Source: Lentisphaerae bacterium RIFOXYA12_64_32 (GTDB lineage: Bacteria > Verrucomicrobiota > Lentisphaeria > Oligosphaerales > YB12-FULL-65-16). Taken from it: a stretch of 57,306 nt of DNA. Location: the NCBI GenBank assembly GCA_001803235.1, contig MHBL01000006.1, forward strand, positions 1-57,306, given 5' to 3'. This document shows positions 26,517 to 35,228 of the stretch, in pieces. Positions within the stretch are counted from its first letter, which is position 1. Each line of letters starts with the position of its first letter. The notes beneath the pieces are model-generated. The model had not been told where the DNA came from and ran no database searches. It saw nothing but the letters and a program-made list of their open reading frames with translations. The translations under genes and the position numbers were made by a program.

Positions 26517-26704
26517 GAACTACGAAAGGCGCGAACGGCCGCGAAAAGGGGGCAATGGCCGGGGCGTTGCGGCGGTCTGGCCTGGGGATGGTGTCTTGCC
26601 CGGCGGACAACCGCCGGGACTGCGACACCACTACGAGCGGCGCCGTGGCCGGATTTACCCGCACAGGTCGATTGTTTTCGTGTCTTTCGCGTGTTTCGTA
26701 GTTG
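26517..26704. mobile_element. 188-bp element with imperfect 30-bp inverted ends
   Basis: The left end begins GAACTACGAAAGGCGCGAA. The right end, read on the minus strand, begins CAACTACGAAACACGCGAAA. Between them is a hairpin at 26591-26626 (GTGTC..CCCGGCGG-ACAA-CCGCCGGG..GACAC). It has no ORF and fills the spacer between the convergent ends of the TPR gene and the glycosidase-like gene. A solo end occurs at 6414-6449. Confidence 0.7.
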
Positions 26705-26765
26705 CCCAAGACGCTGGGGCAACACGACCGCGACCCGACGCCGCGACCTGGCTGGGCCGGCGGCG

Positions 26766-29402
26766 TCAGAACGTGAGGGTCACGGTGGCGGCGCCTTTGA
26801 AGTGCGGAATCCGCACCGTCTCGCGTTCCGGGATGTACTCGCCGCCGCTGACGGTGCGAGCTTGGGTCCCGCGCGGGTGCGGTAGCCGGACTTCGACGAC
26901 CTTGGGCCGGCGGTTCGACCGACACTCGATGCGCGCCTCAACGATGCCGTGGTCCAGGTCCGAGACGACCTCGAGCGAGGCGGGGCCAAAGTAGGTCGCC
27001 ACGCGGCTCAAGGCGATGCGTTTGCCGGACTCGAGCCAGCGTCGCGGCACGGCCGGGAGGAACGTCAGCGTGTCGCCGGACTCTTTGTAGAGCATCCACC
27101 GGGTCTGCATCAGGTGCCAGCCTTCCTCGTGCGTCTTGTGCGGGCTGGCGTGGAAGTAGTGCTCCCACCAACTGTAGGTCTCGCGGTCCGCGAGCCCGGC
27201 GAACCCGTTGTAGAACGTCTTCAGGAACGGCTTGACTTCGCCGCGCAGGAGGTGCACTTGCGGGTGCCGGCTGTAGTACGGCTGGCTGAGCGCGACGTTG
27301 CGTTGGCACAGCAGTTCGGCGTGCCAGTCGAGCAGCCAGTCGGACGCGGGTTCGTGCGGGTCCAGCACCTCGGTGAAGATCAGGTAGATCGGGCCGAGCA
27401 GTGAATCGCGGCCGGTGAATGTCCCGTGCGTGTACCAGCGCCCGGGCTTGGCGTACAGGCACAACGGCCCCTGGTCTTCGGTCCACGGCGCGCACGTCGG
27501 GCACCAGGACCCGTCCCCGAGCGGCACCACGGGTGACTGCGCCATGGTCTGGAAAAACGCGGCGCGAATGTCAGTCTTGAACGCCTCGGCCTCCTTGGCG
27601 AGCCGCCGCGACTGGCGCGGGTTGACCTTGCCCAGCATTTCGGCAACGCGGCTCATGCCGAGATACGCGTAGCCGTTGAGCATGAACGAGTGGAACGGGT
27701 CGACCGGGTCAGCGACCTTGCCTTCCTGCAGGCCGTAGCCCTTGCCGCGCAACGCCTCGGTCTTGTTGCGGTTGCGCCACTCCAGCATGAAGTCGCAGGA
27801 CTTGATCAGTTTCGGCGCGATGCTGCGGACCCAGGCGTTGTCACGGGTCAGGCGGTAGTGCTCGCCCATGCTCCACAGGGCCGGGCCGGTCTCGAGCATG
27901 TAGCCGCCGAAGTTCTGGATGAACCCGTCGTCGTGCTGCTTCTCGAGGAAGTACGACAGGGACCGGCGCGCCACGTCGTGCCAGCCCATGGAATCGAAGA
28001 ACTGAATGATCGGCGAACTCTCCGACCCGATCGGACAGTAGACCCCGATCGTGGCCGCCATCGCGCCGTCCGGCTCCTTGCCGTAGGTGACCAGATCGAG
28101 GTGCAGCAGCCCGGCCTTGGTCATCTCGTCGACGCGCGGTTCGGGCAGGCTGATCTGCGCGGCGCTCGCCAGCTTGGCCTGCCAGAAGGCGCTGCACTCG
28201 GCGTGGCGTTCTGCGAAGTCCGCCTTGGCCAAGGCCTGGGCCCGGGCCGCGGGGATCGGCCGGTGCGGCAGGTAGAACTCGTAGACCGCCGTTGCGCCCG
28301 GTTCGACCAGAACCCCGACTTCGTTCTGCGGCATCGGCTGACCGTTCAGCCGCGTCACGGCAAACACGCGTCCCGACGCCTTGTAGACGCCGAACCCGTG
28401 CGCGTCGAGTTCCCACTCGAACGGCTTGGTCAGCCCGCCCGGCGCCACCGGCTGCAGGCCCATGAACCAGGCGTAACGCGGCACCTTCGCGGTGTTGACC
28501 GCGGTCACGCGGCAGCAGAACACGGTCTCTTCGGGCTGGCTCAACTCCGCGGGCAGCAGCGCCTCGCGCTGCGTCTTCTGCGCGGGCGTGAGCATGTTGC
28601 CGTGTCCGTACCCGTCTGCGACGAGGTAGTCCGTCCCGCGCAGGTTGGCGGCGGTCAGCGGCCCTTTCTCCAGGCCGACGAACGCGGTGACCTCGTACTG
28701 CACGTCCTCGTCGTTCAGCGTCGCGTGCAGGATCGGCAGTGCGCCGTCCTCGAGCCGGCGCCGAATGTCGTTGATGCAGCCCCAGCCGCGGCCGATCACG
28801 AACTGGTACCGGACGTCCTTGTTCTCCGCCTCCGGCAGGGGCACCCCGTAACCGTGGAACCGCGGCACGATCTGGTCGAACATGGAGAAACCGGCGCGCC
28901 GAAACGCGAACTCGAAGATCCGCATGTCGCGGCTGAGTCCGAGCCAGGTCGGGACCTCGACTTGCCGCGTGTGGCGCGCCGCTTCCTCGTACGACTCTTC
29001 CGGCTCCTGGTCGCAACGCTCGAGGGTTGTGCTCAAGTGCTGCGCCTGCACCGCGGCGGCGATCTCCGCATACGTCCGTGAATCGGCGACCGCAGTGACC
29101 GCCACGCCATAGACGGGGATCCAGATCGGGCGCTCCGGCCGCACATCGCGCAGGAAGAACGTGAACGCGTGCGCCGCCGCCCGCACCGTCACCCGTGTCG
29201 CGCCAGCACCGGGTGCGATGTTCGCATTCGCGATCGTGAGTTCGATCCGGCAGGGCGTTGCGGAGTCCGCAACGAATCCGGTCCCGCGTGCGCGGCCCTT
29301 GCCCGCGGTCAGCCGTAAGGACACGACGGGACCGTTGCTCGCCTCGATGGTTCCCTCGCCGGGGCCCTGCTGCCATACCATCGCTACGGTGATCTTGTTC
29401 AC
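26766..29402 (-). CDS. Large six-hairpin glycosidase-like protein
   Basis: Protein of 878 aa from a GTG at 29402 with AAGGAGA 8 nt upstream. An N-terminal beta-rich region (to about 430) precedes a helical barrel with YGKEPDGAMAATIGVYCPIG, FFDSMGWHDVARRSL, ETGPALWSMGEHYRL and WWEHYFHASPH, in line with (alpha/alpha)6 glycosidases. A short beta tail ends GAATVTLTF. There is no signal peptide. It may act on imported oligosaccharides, but neither GH family nor catalytic acids can be named from sequence alone. It is preceded on the same strand by the PIG-L deacetylase gene. Confidence 0.68.
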   Translation of the reverse strand: MNKITVAMVWQQGPGEGTIEASNGPVVSLRLTAGKGRARGTGFVADSATPCRIELTIANANIAPGAGATRVTVRAAAHAFTFFLRDVRPERPIWIPVYGVAVTAVADSRTYAEIAAAVQAQHLSTTLERCDQEPEESYEEAARHTRQVEVPTWLGLSRDMRIFEFAFRRAGFSMFDQIVPRFHGYGVPLPEAENKDVRYQFVIGRGWGCINDIRRRLEDGALPILHATLNDEDVQYEVTAFVGLEKGPLTAANLRGTDYLVADGYGHGNMLTPAQKTQREALLPAELSQPEETVFCCRVTAVNTAKVPRYAWFMGLQPVAPGGLTKPFEWELDAHGFGVYKASGRVFAVTRLNGQPMPQNEVGVLVEPGATAVYEFYLPHRPIPAARAQALAKADFAERHAECSAFWQAKLASAAQISLPEPRVDEMTKAGLLHLDLVTYGKEPDGAMAATIGVYCPIGSESSPIIQFFDSMGWHDVARRSLSYFLEKQHDDGFIQNFGGYMLETGPALWSMGEHYRLTRDNAWVRSIAPKLIKSCDFMLEWRNRNKTEALRGKGYGLQEGKVADPVDPFHSFMLNGYAYLGMSRVAEMLGKVNPRQSRRLAKEAEAFKTDIRAAFFQTMAQSPVVPLGDGSWCPTCAPWTEDQGPLCLYAKPGRWYTHGTFTGRDSLLGPIYLIFTEVLDPHEPASDWLLDWHAELLCQRNVALSQPYYSRHPQVHLLRGEVKPFLKTFYNGFAGLADRETYSWWEHYFHASPHKTHEEGWHLMQTRWMLYKESGDTLTFLPAVPRRWLESGKRIALSRVATYFGPASLEVVSDLDHGIVEARIECRSNRRPKVVEVRLPHPRGTQARTVSGGEYIPERETVRIPHFKGAATVTLTF

Positions 29403-29478
29403 GTATCGTCTCCTTGTCTCTGATCGTGCCGCGCAATCGTCGTCGCAGTCGTTCTTCCCCGACCAGACTGCTATCGGG

Positions 29479-29600
29479 CGCGCAGTGGCTCGGCGCGTCC
29501 CGCACCGAAGCGGCGTGCGCCGGCCGGTCTCCGGCCGCGGACCTCGGTCCGGGACGGACCCGAGGACCCTGCTGCGGTCCCGGAGGTCCCGCGCCACTGC
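29479..29600 (+). repeat. GCAGTGGC element, copy B (122 bp)
   Basis: Ends GCAGTGGCTCGGCGCGTCCC and GGTCCCGCGCCACTGC. It lies between the PIG-L gene and the glycosidase-like gene, in the leader of the latter. The interior differs at several paired positions that keep base pairing (CGGACCTCGGTCCG). Confidence 0.85.
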
Positions 29601-29631
29601 CGTATCCGCACCAGGGACGCAGGCCCCCCCC

Positions 29632-30414
29632 TCACCGGCACTCGATACACAACTCGCTCAGGATCTGCTTCAGAATATTGTCCTGAGGATGACCGTTGCC
29701 GAGGTGCTGGATGAAACCTTCGGCGAACTCCGCACCGACCGCCTCGCCCTCGGCCCGGGACCAGCGCTTCATGGTCTCGGTGTACTCGTCCCACTGGTTG
29801 TGATGTGCCAGCCACTGCCGCTGCGATTCGTGGCAGGCCAGCATTTTCTTCTTGGTCCGGATGACTGACGAAATGTCGACCCGCATCGTGATGGGCAGCG
29901 GCCGGCCGAAGATGTCCTTCAGCCCCACCGCGTTCCAGTAGTAGAGGTATGGGAAGCGTCGGGTATGCCGCGTCGGCACGCCGCAGTCGTAGTTTGGCAC
30001 GGACGCGATGTACGCCGCGTTGCGCACCAACCGCGACGTTTCCTCGTGGTCGACCAGGTAGTCGGCGGGCGGCGGCGCCAGCACGATCAGCGGGTCGACC
30101 TCGCGCATCACCCGTGTCGTCTGCCGTCGGTAGAAATCGTTGTACTCCACCTCCAGGTCCTGGCCGCCGGCGTAGTGGAACCGACCGCCCAGCACGAACG
30201 CCGCGGTCTCGGCCTCGTGGAGTCGAGCGGCGCGGATCTCCTGCGCCGGCTGTGTCGGCGAACCCATCTCGCCGCCAGCCATGCACGCAATGTGGATCTC
30301 GTAGCCGTTCTTCGCCAGCAACGCGAGGGTCCCGCCCGCCATGAACTCGACATCGTCCGGGTGACACCCGAACGCCAGGACGCGATCTCTTGCCTTCTTA
30401 GCGCCACGCGCCAT
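29632..30414 (-). CDS. PIG-L (LmbE-like) family deacetylase
   Basis: Protein of 260 aa from the ATG at 30414 (GAGG 7 nt upstream; an ATG five codons earlier is possible). The zinc motif CHPDDVEF (His18, Asp20, Asp21) and a later DYLVDHEETS supply metal ligands. The family removes N-acetyl groups from GlcNAc-type sugars in glycolipids, mycothiol-like molecules or free sugars. In this context an N-acetyl sugar released from glycans is a reasonable substrate. Cytoplasmic. Confidence 0.85.
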   Translation of the reverse strand: MARGAKKARDRVLAFGCHPDDVEFMAGGTLALLAKNGYEIHIACMAGGEMGSPTQPAQEIRAARLHEAETAAFVLGGRFHYAGGQDLEVEYNDFYRRQTTRVMREVDPLIVLAPPPADYLVDHEETSRLVRNAAYIASVPNYDCGVPTRHTRRFPYLYYWNAVGLKDIFGRPLPITMRVDISSVIRTKKKMLACHESQRQWLAHHNQWDEYTETMKRWSRAEGEAVGAEFAEGFIQHLGNGHPQDNILKQILSELCIECR

Positions 30415-30660
30415 GCCGCACCTCACCATGTCAGGAACTGTTGCCGCGACCGACCGACCCGAAGCGATCCGTGCCCTGTCCCCAAGGCAAGAGCGCCGCC
30501 GCCGTCAATGCCCGCACGGCGCAACGCCGCACCACAACCGTGCCTTCTCAATGCGTTCCACAGTACTCCGCTCTCGCGATGGCAAGAATGGCTGACACTG
30601 CAGAGAACATGTACAAAACTGCAGAACCACACATCGACTGCCACACGACCGCTGCACGGC

Positions 30661-30702
30661 TTGTCTGCACTCGGCGGCACACGTATAGTTGCACAGTATA
30701 GT
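30661..30702 (+). promoter_or_regulatory. Promoter of the mntA-hepT module
   Basis: TTGTCT (30661-30666), a 17-bp spacer and TATAGT (30684-30689) form a good sigma-70-type promoter. A second TATAGT lies at 30697-30702, giving a direct repeat around TGCACAG that could be an operator. The first codon of mntA is 72 bp further on. Confidence 0.6.
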
Positions 30703-30773
30703 GAGGTAATTTGTCGGCAGCGCACGACGTTACGGCCAAGACCCGTTGTCGTTTGCACAGGGTGGGGGCTCCA

Positions 30774-31046
30774 ATGAGTGTGAATCTGGACAAACTCCCG
30801 CAAGCGGTCGAGGCTCTTGTGCGATTGGGCGCACGCCGGGTCATCCTGTTCGGCAGCGCCGCCGAATGCCCTGAAAAGGCCAACGACATTGACCTGGCTG
30901 TTGAAGGCATCCCGGATTCACGCATCCTGGACGCGGACGTGGAGTTGATGAAAATCCTTGAGTGCCCCTTTGATCTGGTCAGCCGCGACATGAGTCCGCG
31001 GTTCTACGACATTGTTCGGGACTACGGAAGGGTGTTGCATGGATAG
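30774..31046 (+). CDS. mntA: MntA-type nucleotidyltransferase antitoxin
   Basis: Protein of 90 aa with the minimal nucleotidyltransferase motif GSAAECPEKANDIDL (Gly27-Ser28, Asp38 and Asp40). Known MntA proteins silence HepT by adding AMP to its conserved Tyr. The gene precedes and overlaps hepT by 8 nt, the arrangement of a coupled module. The spacing GSX9DXD is one residue shorter than the usual GSX10DXD. Confidence 0.85.
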   Translation: MSVNLDKLPQAVEALVRLGARRVILFGSAAECPEKANDIDLAVEGIPDSRILDADVELMKILECPFDLVSRDMSPRFYDIVRDYGRVLHG

Positions 31047-31488
31047 GCGACGGTTGGCGCGGGAAATCGGTTGCGAGATCGAGCAACTGCGAGGCGGTGC
31101 CGTCCTCGCCGCCACTCTCGCCGCTGTCCCGCATTCCGAGCGCAGGCCATGGGACCCACAGGCTGCAGCCAAGATCGTGGCTGACCTGGCTGGCGGATTC
31201 GAGAACCTCTGCCGCCGGCGATGGAAGTTCCTTGGCATACAGCAACCGCAAGGCCCTGACTGGCACAAGCGCATGTTGGAGGATTTCCTTTCGACCGAGG
31301 GGCTTGGGGACCAACTCTCTGCCGCTCTGGCAGATCGCCTGCGCAAGTACCTGTCGTTTCGGCACCGATTCGTTCACGGTTACGGAACTGAGGTCAGTTG
31401 GGCCACAGTCGAGGAACCCCTCCGTCTTCTCCCTGAGACCGTCGAGATTCTCGCCAGCGTCTGGACCGGCTGGCTGCAACGTCCGTAG
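31039..31488 (+). CDS. hepT: HepT-type HEPN ribonuclease toxin
   Basis: Protein of 149 aa, all helical, with the exact RX4HXY motif RHRFVHGY (Arg108, His113, Tyr115). Arg and His form the HEPN RNase site, and the Tyr is the AMPylation target of the paired nucleotidyltransferase. It is a little longer than common HepT proteins because of the 40-60 loop. It overlaps mntA, so the pair should be translated together. Confidence 0.85.
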   Translation: MDRRRLAREIGCEIEQLRGGAVLAATLAAVPHSERRPWDPQAAAKIVADLAGGFENLCRRRWKFLGIQQPQGPDWHKRMLEDFLSTEGLGDQLSAALADRLRKYLSFRHRFVHGYGTEVSWATVEEPLRLLPETVEILASVWTGWLQRP

Positions 31489-31647
31489 AGTTGGCTCGAG
31501 ATGCTCTGTCGGGCACTGAGAGGCCACCGTTGACGGCGGTTACAGGAAAGCGTCCCGCCCGACGTGGCCCGAGGGACCGCGCGTTGCGCCTGTGGCCGCA
31601 GGCTGCGCGCGAGAACTCCGCGAACAAACTCTTCGAGGGAACTCCTT

Positions 31648-34122
31648 ATGATGACCCCCGCATCTTGGCAACACATGGCTCTCGGGTTCGTACTCGCGGG
31701 AGTACTGACCGGCACACCCGCGCTGGCGCAGACCAACCTGGTGGCGAACCCGGACTTCGAGGTCTTGGGCGAGAATGGGTTCTTCTCTGACTGGGCGGAC
31801 GGCGAGTTCGGCAAGGTCGGCAAGACGTTGTTCGTCGAGACGCAGGGTGCGCACTCGGGCAAGACCTGCCTGCGTACGCTCGGGACCGCGAGCCCGACCA
31901 GCCCGTGGACCACCTGCGCCGGCAAGCCCATCGCCGTCAAGCCGGAGACGACCTACTGGATCACCTGGTGGTTCAAGGCGCAGCAACCCCCGACCAGCCG
32001 TACCTACCTGTTCCTGCAGACCAACCAGGCGCAGCGCGTGTTTCGCGAGACCGACCGTGTCGACGCTTTCGACTGGACGTTCAACATTGTCGGCTACCGC
32101 ACGCAAACGGGCGAGACCACGTTGCACCCGGTCTTGACCATGATGACTGCGGGCGAGCAGGTCGGCACCGCCTGGTGGGACGAGATCGGCGTGTGGGAGA
32201 AGCTGCCGCCCGATATGGAAGCGGCCTACCGCCGCGAGCATCCGTGGGACGACACGACGGTCGCCACAGCGCGAAGCCTGGCGCAGACCGAGTCGTGCCG
32301 GGTCTGGGGTGATCGCCCCGAAGTGCGCATTTACTTGCAGCAACCGCCGCCCACCGTCCTCCCGGCAGCCGACGGGATTGCGCTGACCGCACCCGGCGGC
32401 GGGCACGACCTGTACCAACTCGCCGTGACGGCCACGCAGGCGCTTGAACCGCTGACCTTGGAGTTCGGCCCGGTCACGGGCCCGGCCGAGATGCCCGCGT
32501 CAAGCCTGCGCTACCGGGTCGCACGCTGTGTGCCGGTCCAGGAGGTCCGGGACAAGAACTTCCCACTCGGTCCGACTCCGGACCCACTGCTCGACCCGAC
32601 GCAGCCGGAACCGGTCAAGGTCGGCGAGAGCACCCTGTTCTGGGTCGAATGGGCGCCCCCGCCGGGCGGGGCAGCGGGGCAGTACCAGACCGCGATACGC
32701 ATACTGGCTGGCGGCAAGCCGCTGGCCACTGTGCCGCTGCGCTTGCGGCGCTGGGGTTTCGAGCTGCCCGAGCAACCGCACTACCGCTCCATGGTGTTGT
32801 TCTCCAGTTCTGAGATCCGCCGATTCTATCCGGGCATGTCAGACGACGACGCCATGGCGCTGGGTTGGGACATCCTGAGCGCGTACCGTCTCAGCGGGTT
32901 CAACCTGGCCGTCTGGCCGACACCCACCCTGCGCGACGGTCAACTCGAGATCGACTGGGCCCGGTTCGACCGCATCCTCGAAGCGGCGAAGAAGTACAAG
33001 GCCAGCGCTATCACGCTCGGACCGATGTTCGGCGGCGGCTGCAGCGAAGGCTGGAAGCCGCGGGTCAAGTTTGCCGGGTTCACGGCGCTGGCGGACGCGG
33101 GTTTCGACGCCGTGTACGTCGAGTTCAACCGCCGCATGGCCGAGCGGCTGCGCACCGCCGGACTGCTCGACAAGGCCTACGTCTACCCCTACGATGAGTC
33201 GGAGGCTGACTACTTCGACAAGATCGCTCGGCTCTGTGACCTCATCCACCAGGGCGCACCCGACTTGAAGGTCCTGCAGACCATCACGCCCGTAGGCGCC
33301 AACGCGCTCTGGGGCAAGGTGAACGCCTGGATCTGCCCCGGCGCGCCGCGCCGCGAAGTCCTCGAACAGCGTCGCGCCGCCGGCGACGAGATCTGGCTGT
33401 ACAACATGATTGCCGGCATCGAGAACACGCCGTTGAGCCACCGGCTCTGGATGTGGCAAGTCCTGAAAGCAGACGCGCGCGGCGGCCTGCTCTGGAACGC
33501 CGCATGGTGGCACAAGATCAACCCGTGGGAGAACCCGACGGCGGCGGCGTACCCCGTCGGCCGAAACGGCGATCAGCTCTACCGCTACCAAGCAGGTGAG
33601 GCGTCGCTGTTCTACCCCGACCCGGCGGGCAAAGGCCCGCTCATTCCCTCGCTGCGTCTGCTCCTGATCCGGCAGGGCGTCGAGGACTTCGACATCGTCA
33701 CCGAACTGACGCAGGCCTGGCGCAGTGACTTGGACAGGCTGGCCCCGAAAGCGAAGGAACTCGACGCGGCTGGGATCGCCCGGGCTGCCATCATCGCGCC
33801 CGTCATGCTGTCGATGTCAAAGGCGACGGACTGTGGGGCCCGCGCCGAGGCGTTGCGGCTGTTGGCCGGCAACGAGCTCGAGGCGGCGCGGCAGCAACCG
33901 ACCGTGCTCTGCTACCCGATCCGCGACGACAACGGCCAACTCGCGATCAGCGGCTTTGCCGAACCCGGCACGCAACTGACATTGAACGGTGCTCCGGTCG
34001 CGCTCGACGCGGACGGCCGCTTCAGTCTACCCGTCAGCGACGACGCACTCGCCACCGGCATGGCGTGGACTGCCGAGAACGCCGGCAGCCGCAAGACCTG
34101 GGCGTGGCCGGGCGTGCGCTGA
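31648..34122 (+). CDS. Secreted DUF4091 (GH123-like) protein
   Basis: Protein of 824 aa from the ATG at 31648 with GAGGGA 8 nt upstream. Signal peptide ends TPALAQ. A beta-sandwich CBM-like domain (about 30-190, NLVANPDFEVLGENGFFSDW cut here at 20) comes first. A second beta domain and a TIM barrel follow (LFSSSEIRRFYPG, AYVYPYDESEADYFDKIARL). The DUF4091 region lies at about 590-720 (GVEDFDIVTELTQAW). DUF4091 proteins are related to GH123 beta-N-acetylgalactosaminidases; the Asp-Glu pair of GH123 (YDE) is visible in YPYDESEADY. Secreted amino-sugar hydrolase is the best guess. Confidence 0.78.
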   Translation: MMTPASWQHMALGFVLAGVLTGTPALAQTNLVANPDFEVLGENGFFSDWADGEFGKVGKTLFVETQGAHSGKTCLRTLGTASPTSPWTTCAGKPIAVKPETTYWITWWFKAQQPPTSRTYLFLQTNQAQRVFRETDRVDAFDWTFNIVGYRTQTGETTLHPVLTMMTAGEQVGTAWWDEIGVWEKLPPDMEAAYRREHPWDDTTVATARSLAQTESCRVWGDRPEVRIYLQQPPPTVLPAADGIALTAPGGGHDLYQLAVTATQALEPLTLEFGPVTGPAEMPASSLRYRVARCVPVQEVRDKNFPLGPTPDPLLDPTQPEPVKVGESTLFWVEWAPPPGGAAGQYQTAIRILAGGKPLATVPLRLRRWGFELPEQPHYRSMVLFSSSEIRRFYPGMSDDDAMALGWDILSAYRLSGFNLAVWPTPTLRDGQLEIDWARFDRILEAAKKYKASAITLGPMFGGGCSEGWKPRVKFAGFTALADAGFDAVYVEFNRRMAERLRTAGLLDKAYVYPYDESEADYFDKIARLCDLIHQGAPDLKVLQTITPVGANALWGKVNAWICPGAPRREVLEQRRAAGDEIWLYNMIAGIENTPLSHRLWMWQVLKADARGGLLWNAAWWHKINPWENPTAAAYPVGRNGDQLYRYQAGEASLFYPDPAGKGPLIPSLRLLLIRQGVEDFDIVTELTQAWRSDLDRLAPKAKELDAAGIARAAIIAPVMLSMSKATDCGARAEALRLLAGNELEAARQQPTVLCYPIRDDNGQLAISGFAEPGTQLTLNGAPVALDADGRFSLPVSDDALATGMAWTAENAGSRKTWAWPGVR

Positions 34123-34214
34123 CGGACCAAACGGACAACGTAATCCGGTCGGCCCGACCTGCGTGGGCTTGGCGTTCTGTACGGTTATAGACGGGGTCGC
34201 CCCGCTGTCCCCCG

Positions 34215-35069
34215 TCAGCGAATGCTCGTGACGATCTTCTCGAGGCGCTGCGCGTACTCGAGCCAGATGCGCCGGGCGGCGTCGGCGTCGCTGACGTCCT
34301 TGCCGGCGTGGATGGCCGCGGCCATGTGCGGCTCGATCGAGACCCAGTCGGAGTAGCCGCGCTTCTTCAGGTCGGCCAGGACGCGCTTCTGGACCGGATC
34401 TTCGTCCGGGTAGCAGGTCTGCATCTTGCCATCGGCGCCGCGTTTGTAGGCCTTGATGTGGACGTGCACGATTTCCTGCTTGCACGCCTCGTAGTAGCGC
34501 CAGGTCGCCTCGATGTCGTTGTCGTGGCCACTGTTGTTGCCGGTGTCGAAAATGAGCTTGAGCGCCGGGCTCTTCACCGCGTCGACCAGTTCCATGTACT
34601 GGCTCGGGCCGAGCCCGCCGTAGCCGCTGCAGTTCTCATGGCCCAGGATGACGTCCAGGTCCTCAGCCATTTTCGCCAGTTCGCGCAGCCGCTTGAACAC
34701 TTCCTTCTTCCACGGGTCGACCGGCCAGGGTTCCTTGGCGTTCGGGTAGGACATGACGCGCAGCAGGCGCGTCCCGGCCTGCTTCATGCGCGGCGCCACG
34801 CGCTTCAGTTCGGCGACGTCGGCCGCGAAGTCATTGGTGATCGGCCGTGCCCAGTTGGCGATCTGGCCGCCGAACCCGGCCACGGTGATCTTCTCCTTCT
34901 GCAGCGTGCCCCAGACCTCGGCCCACTCGGCATCCGTCAGGTCGCAGACGCTCTTGCCGCTGATGGCGCGCAGTTCGATGCTGTTCCAGCCCGCCTTCTG
35001 CACCACGCTGATCTGCTCGGCCAGTGACTTCCCCGCCTCATCGGCAAACCCGGTGTAACGAAACGCCAT
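34215..35069 (-). CDS. Sugar phosphate isomerase/epimerase-like TIM barrel
   Basis: Protein of 284 aa with AAGGAG upstream. Pattern of xylose-isomerase-like barrels: YTGFADEAGKSLAEQISVVQ at the start, Glu in VILGHENCSG, Asp in LKLIFDTGNN, His in VHVHIKAYK and Glu in WVSIEPHM, which together would bind one metal. The family covers inosose dehydratases, tagatose epimerases and hydroxypyruvate isomerases; the exact reaction is not evident. Cytoplasmic sugar catabolism is likely. Confidence 0.82.
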   Translation of the reverse strand: MAFRYTGFADEAGKSLAEQISVVQKAGWNSIELRAISGKSVCDLTDAEWAEVWGTLQKEKITVAGFGGQIANWARPITNDFAADVAELKRVAPRMKQAGTRLLRVMSYPNAKEPWPVDPWKKEVFKRLRELAKMAEDLDVILGHENCSGYGGLGPSQYMELVDAVKSPALKLIFDTGNNSGHDNDIEATWRYYEACKQEIVHVHIKAYKRGADGKMQTCYPDEDPVQKRVLADLKKRGYSDWVSIEPHMAAAIHAGKDVSDADAARRIWLEYAQRLEKIVTSIR

Positions 35070-35228
35070 GATCGCTTTCTCCTTATGTCCTGACTGAACG
35101 GTTCCAGCTCGGATATGCGTTGGATAGCGTAACGCCTTGGCGGCGCCAGTTCAACCCGAACTCCGGGGGCAAGCGTCACCGCCAGTCGGAAGGCTTTGTC
35201 CCGTTCCCCGCCCTCGAATGTTTCCACC

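Noticed and set aside
30423..30803. 126-codon minus-strand frame upstream of mntA
   Set aside because: Composition is Cys/His/Ser-rich, no ribosome site or family; it covers the mntA promoter.
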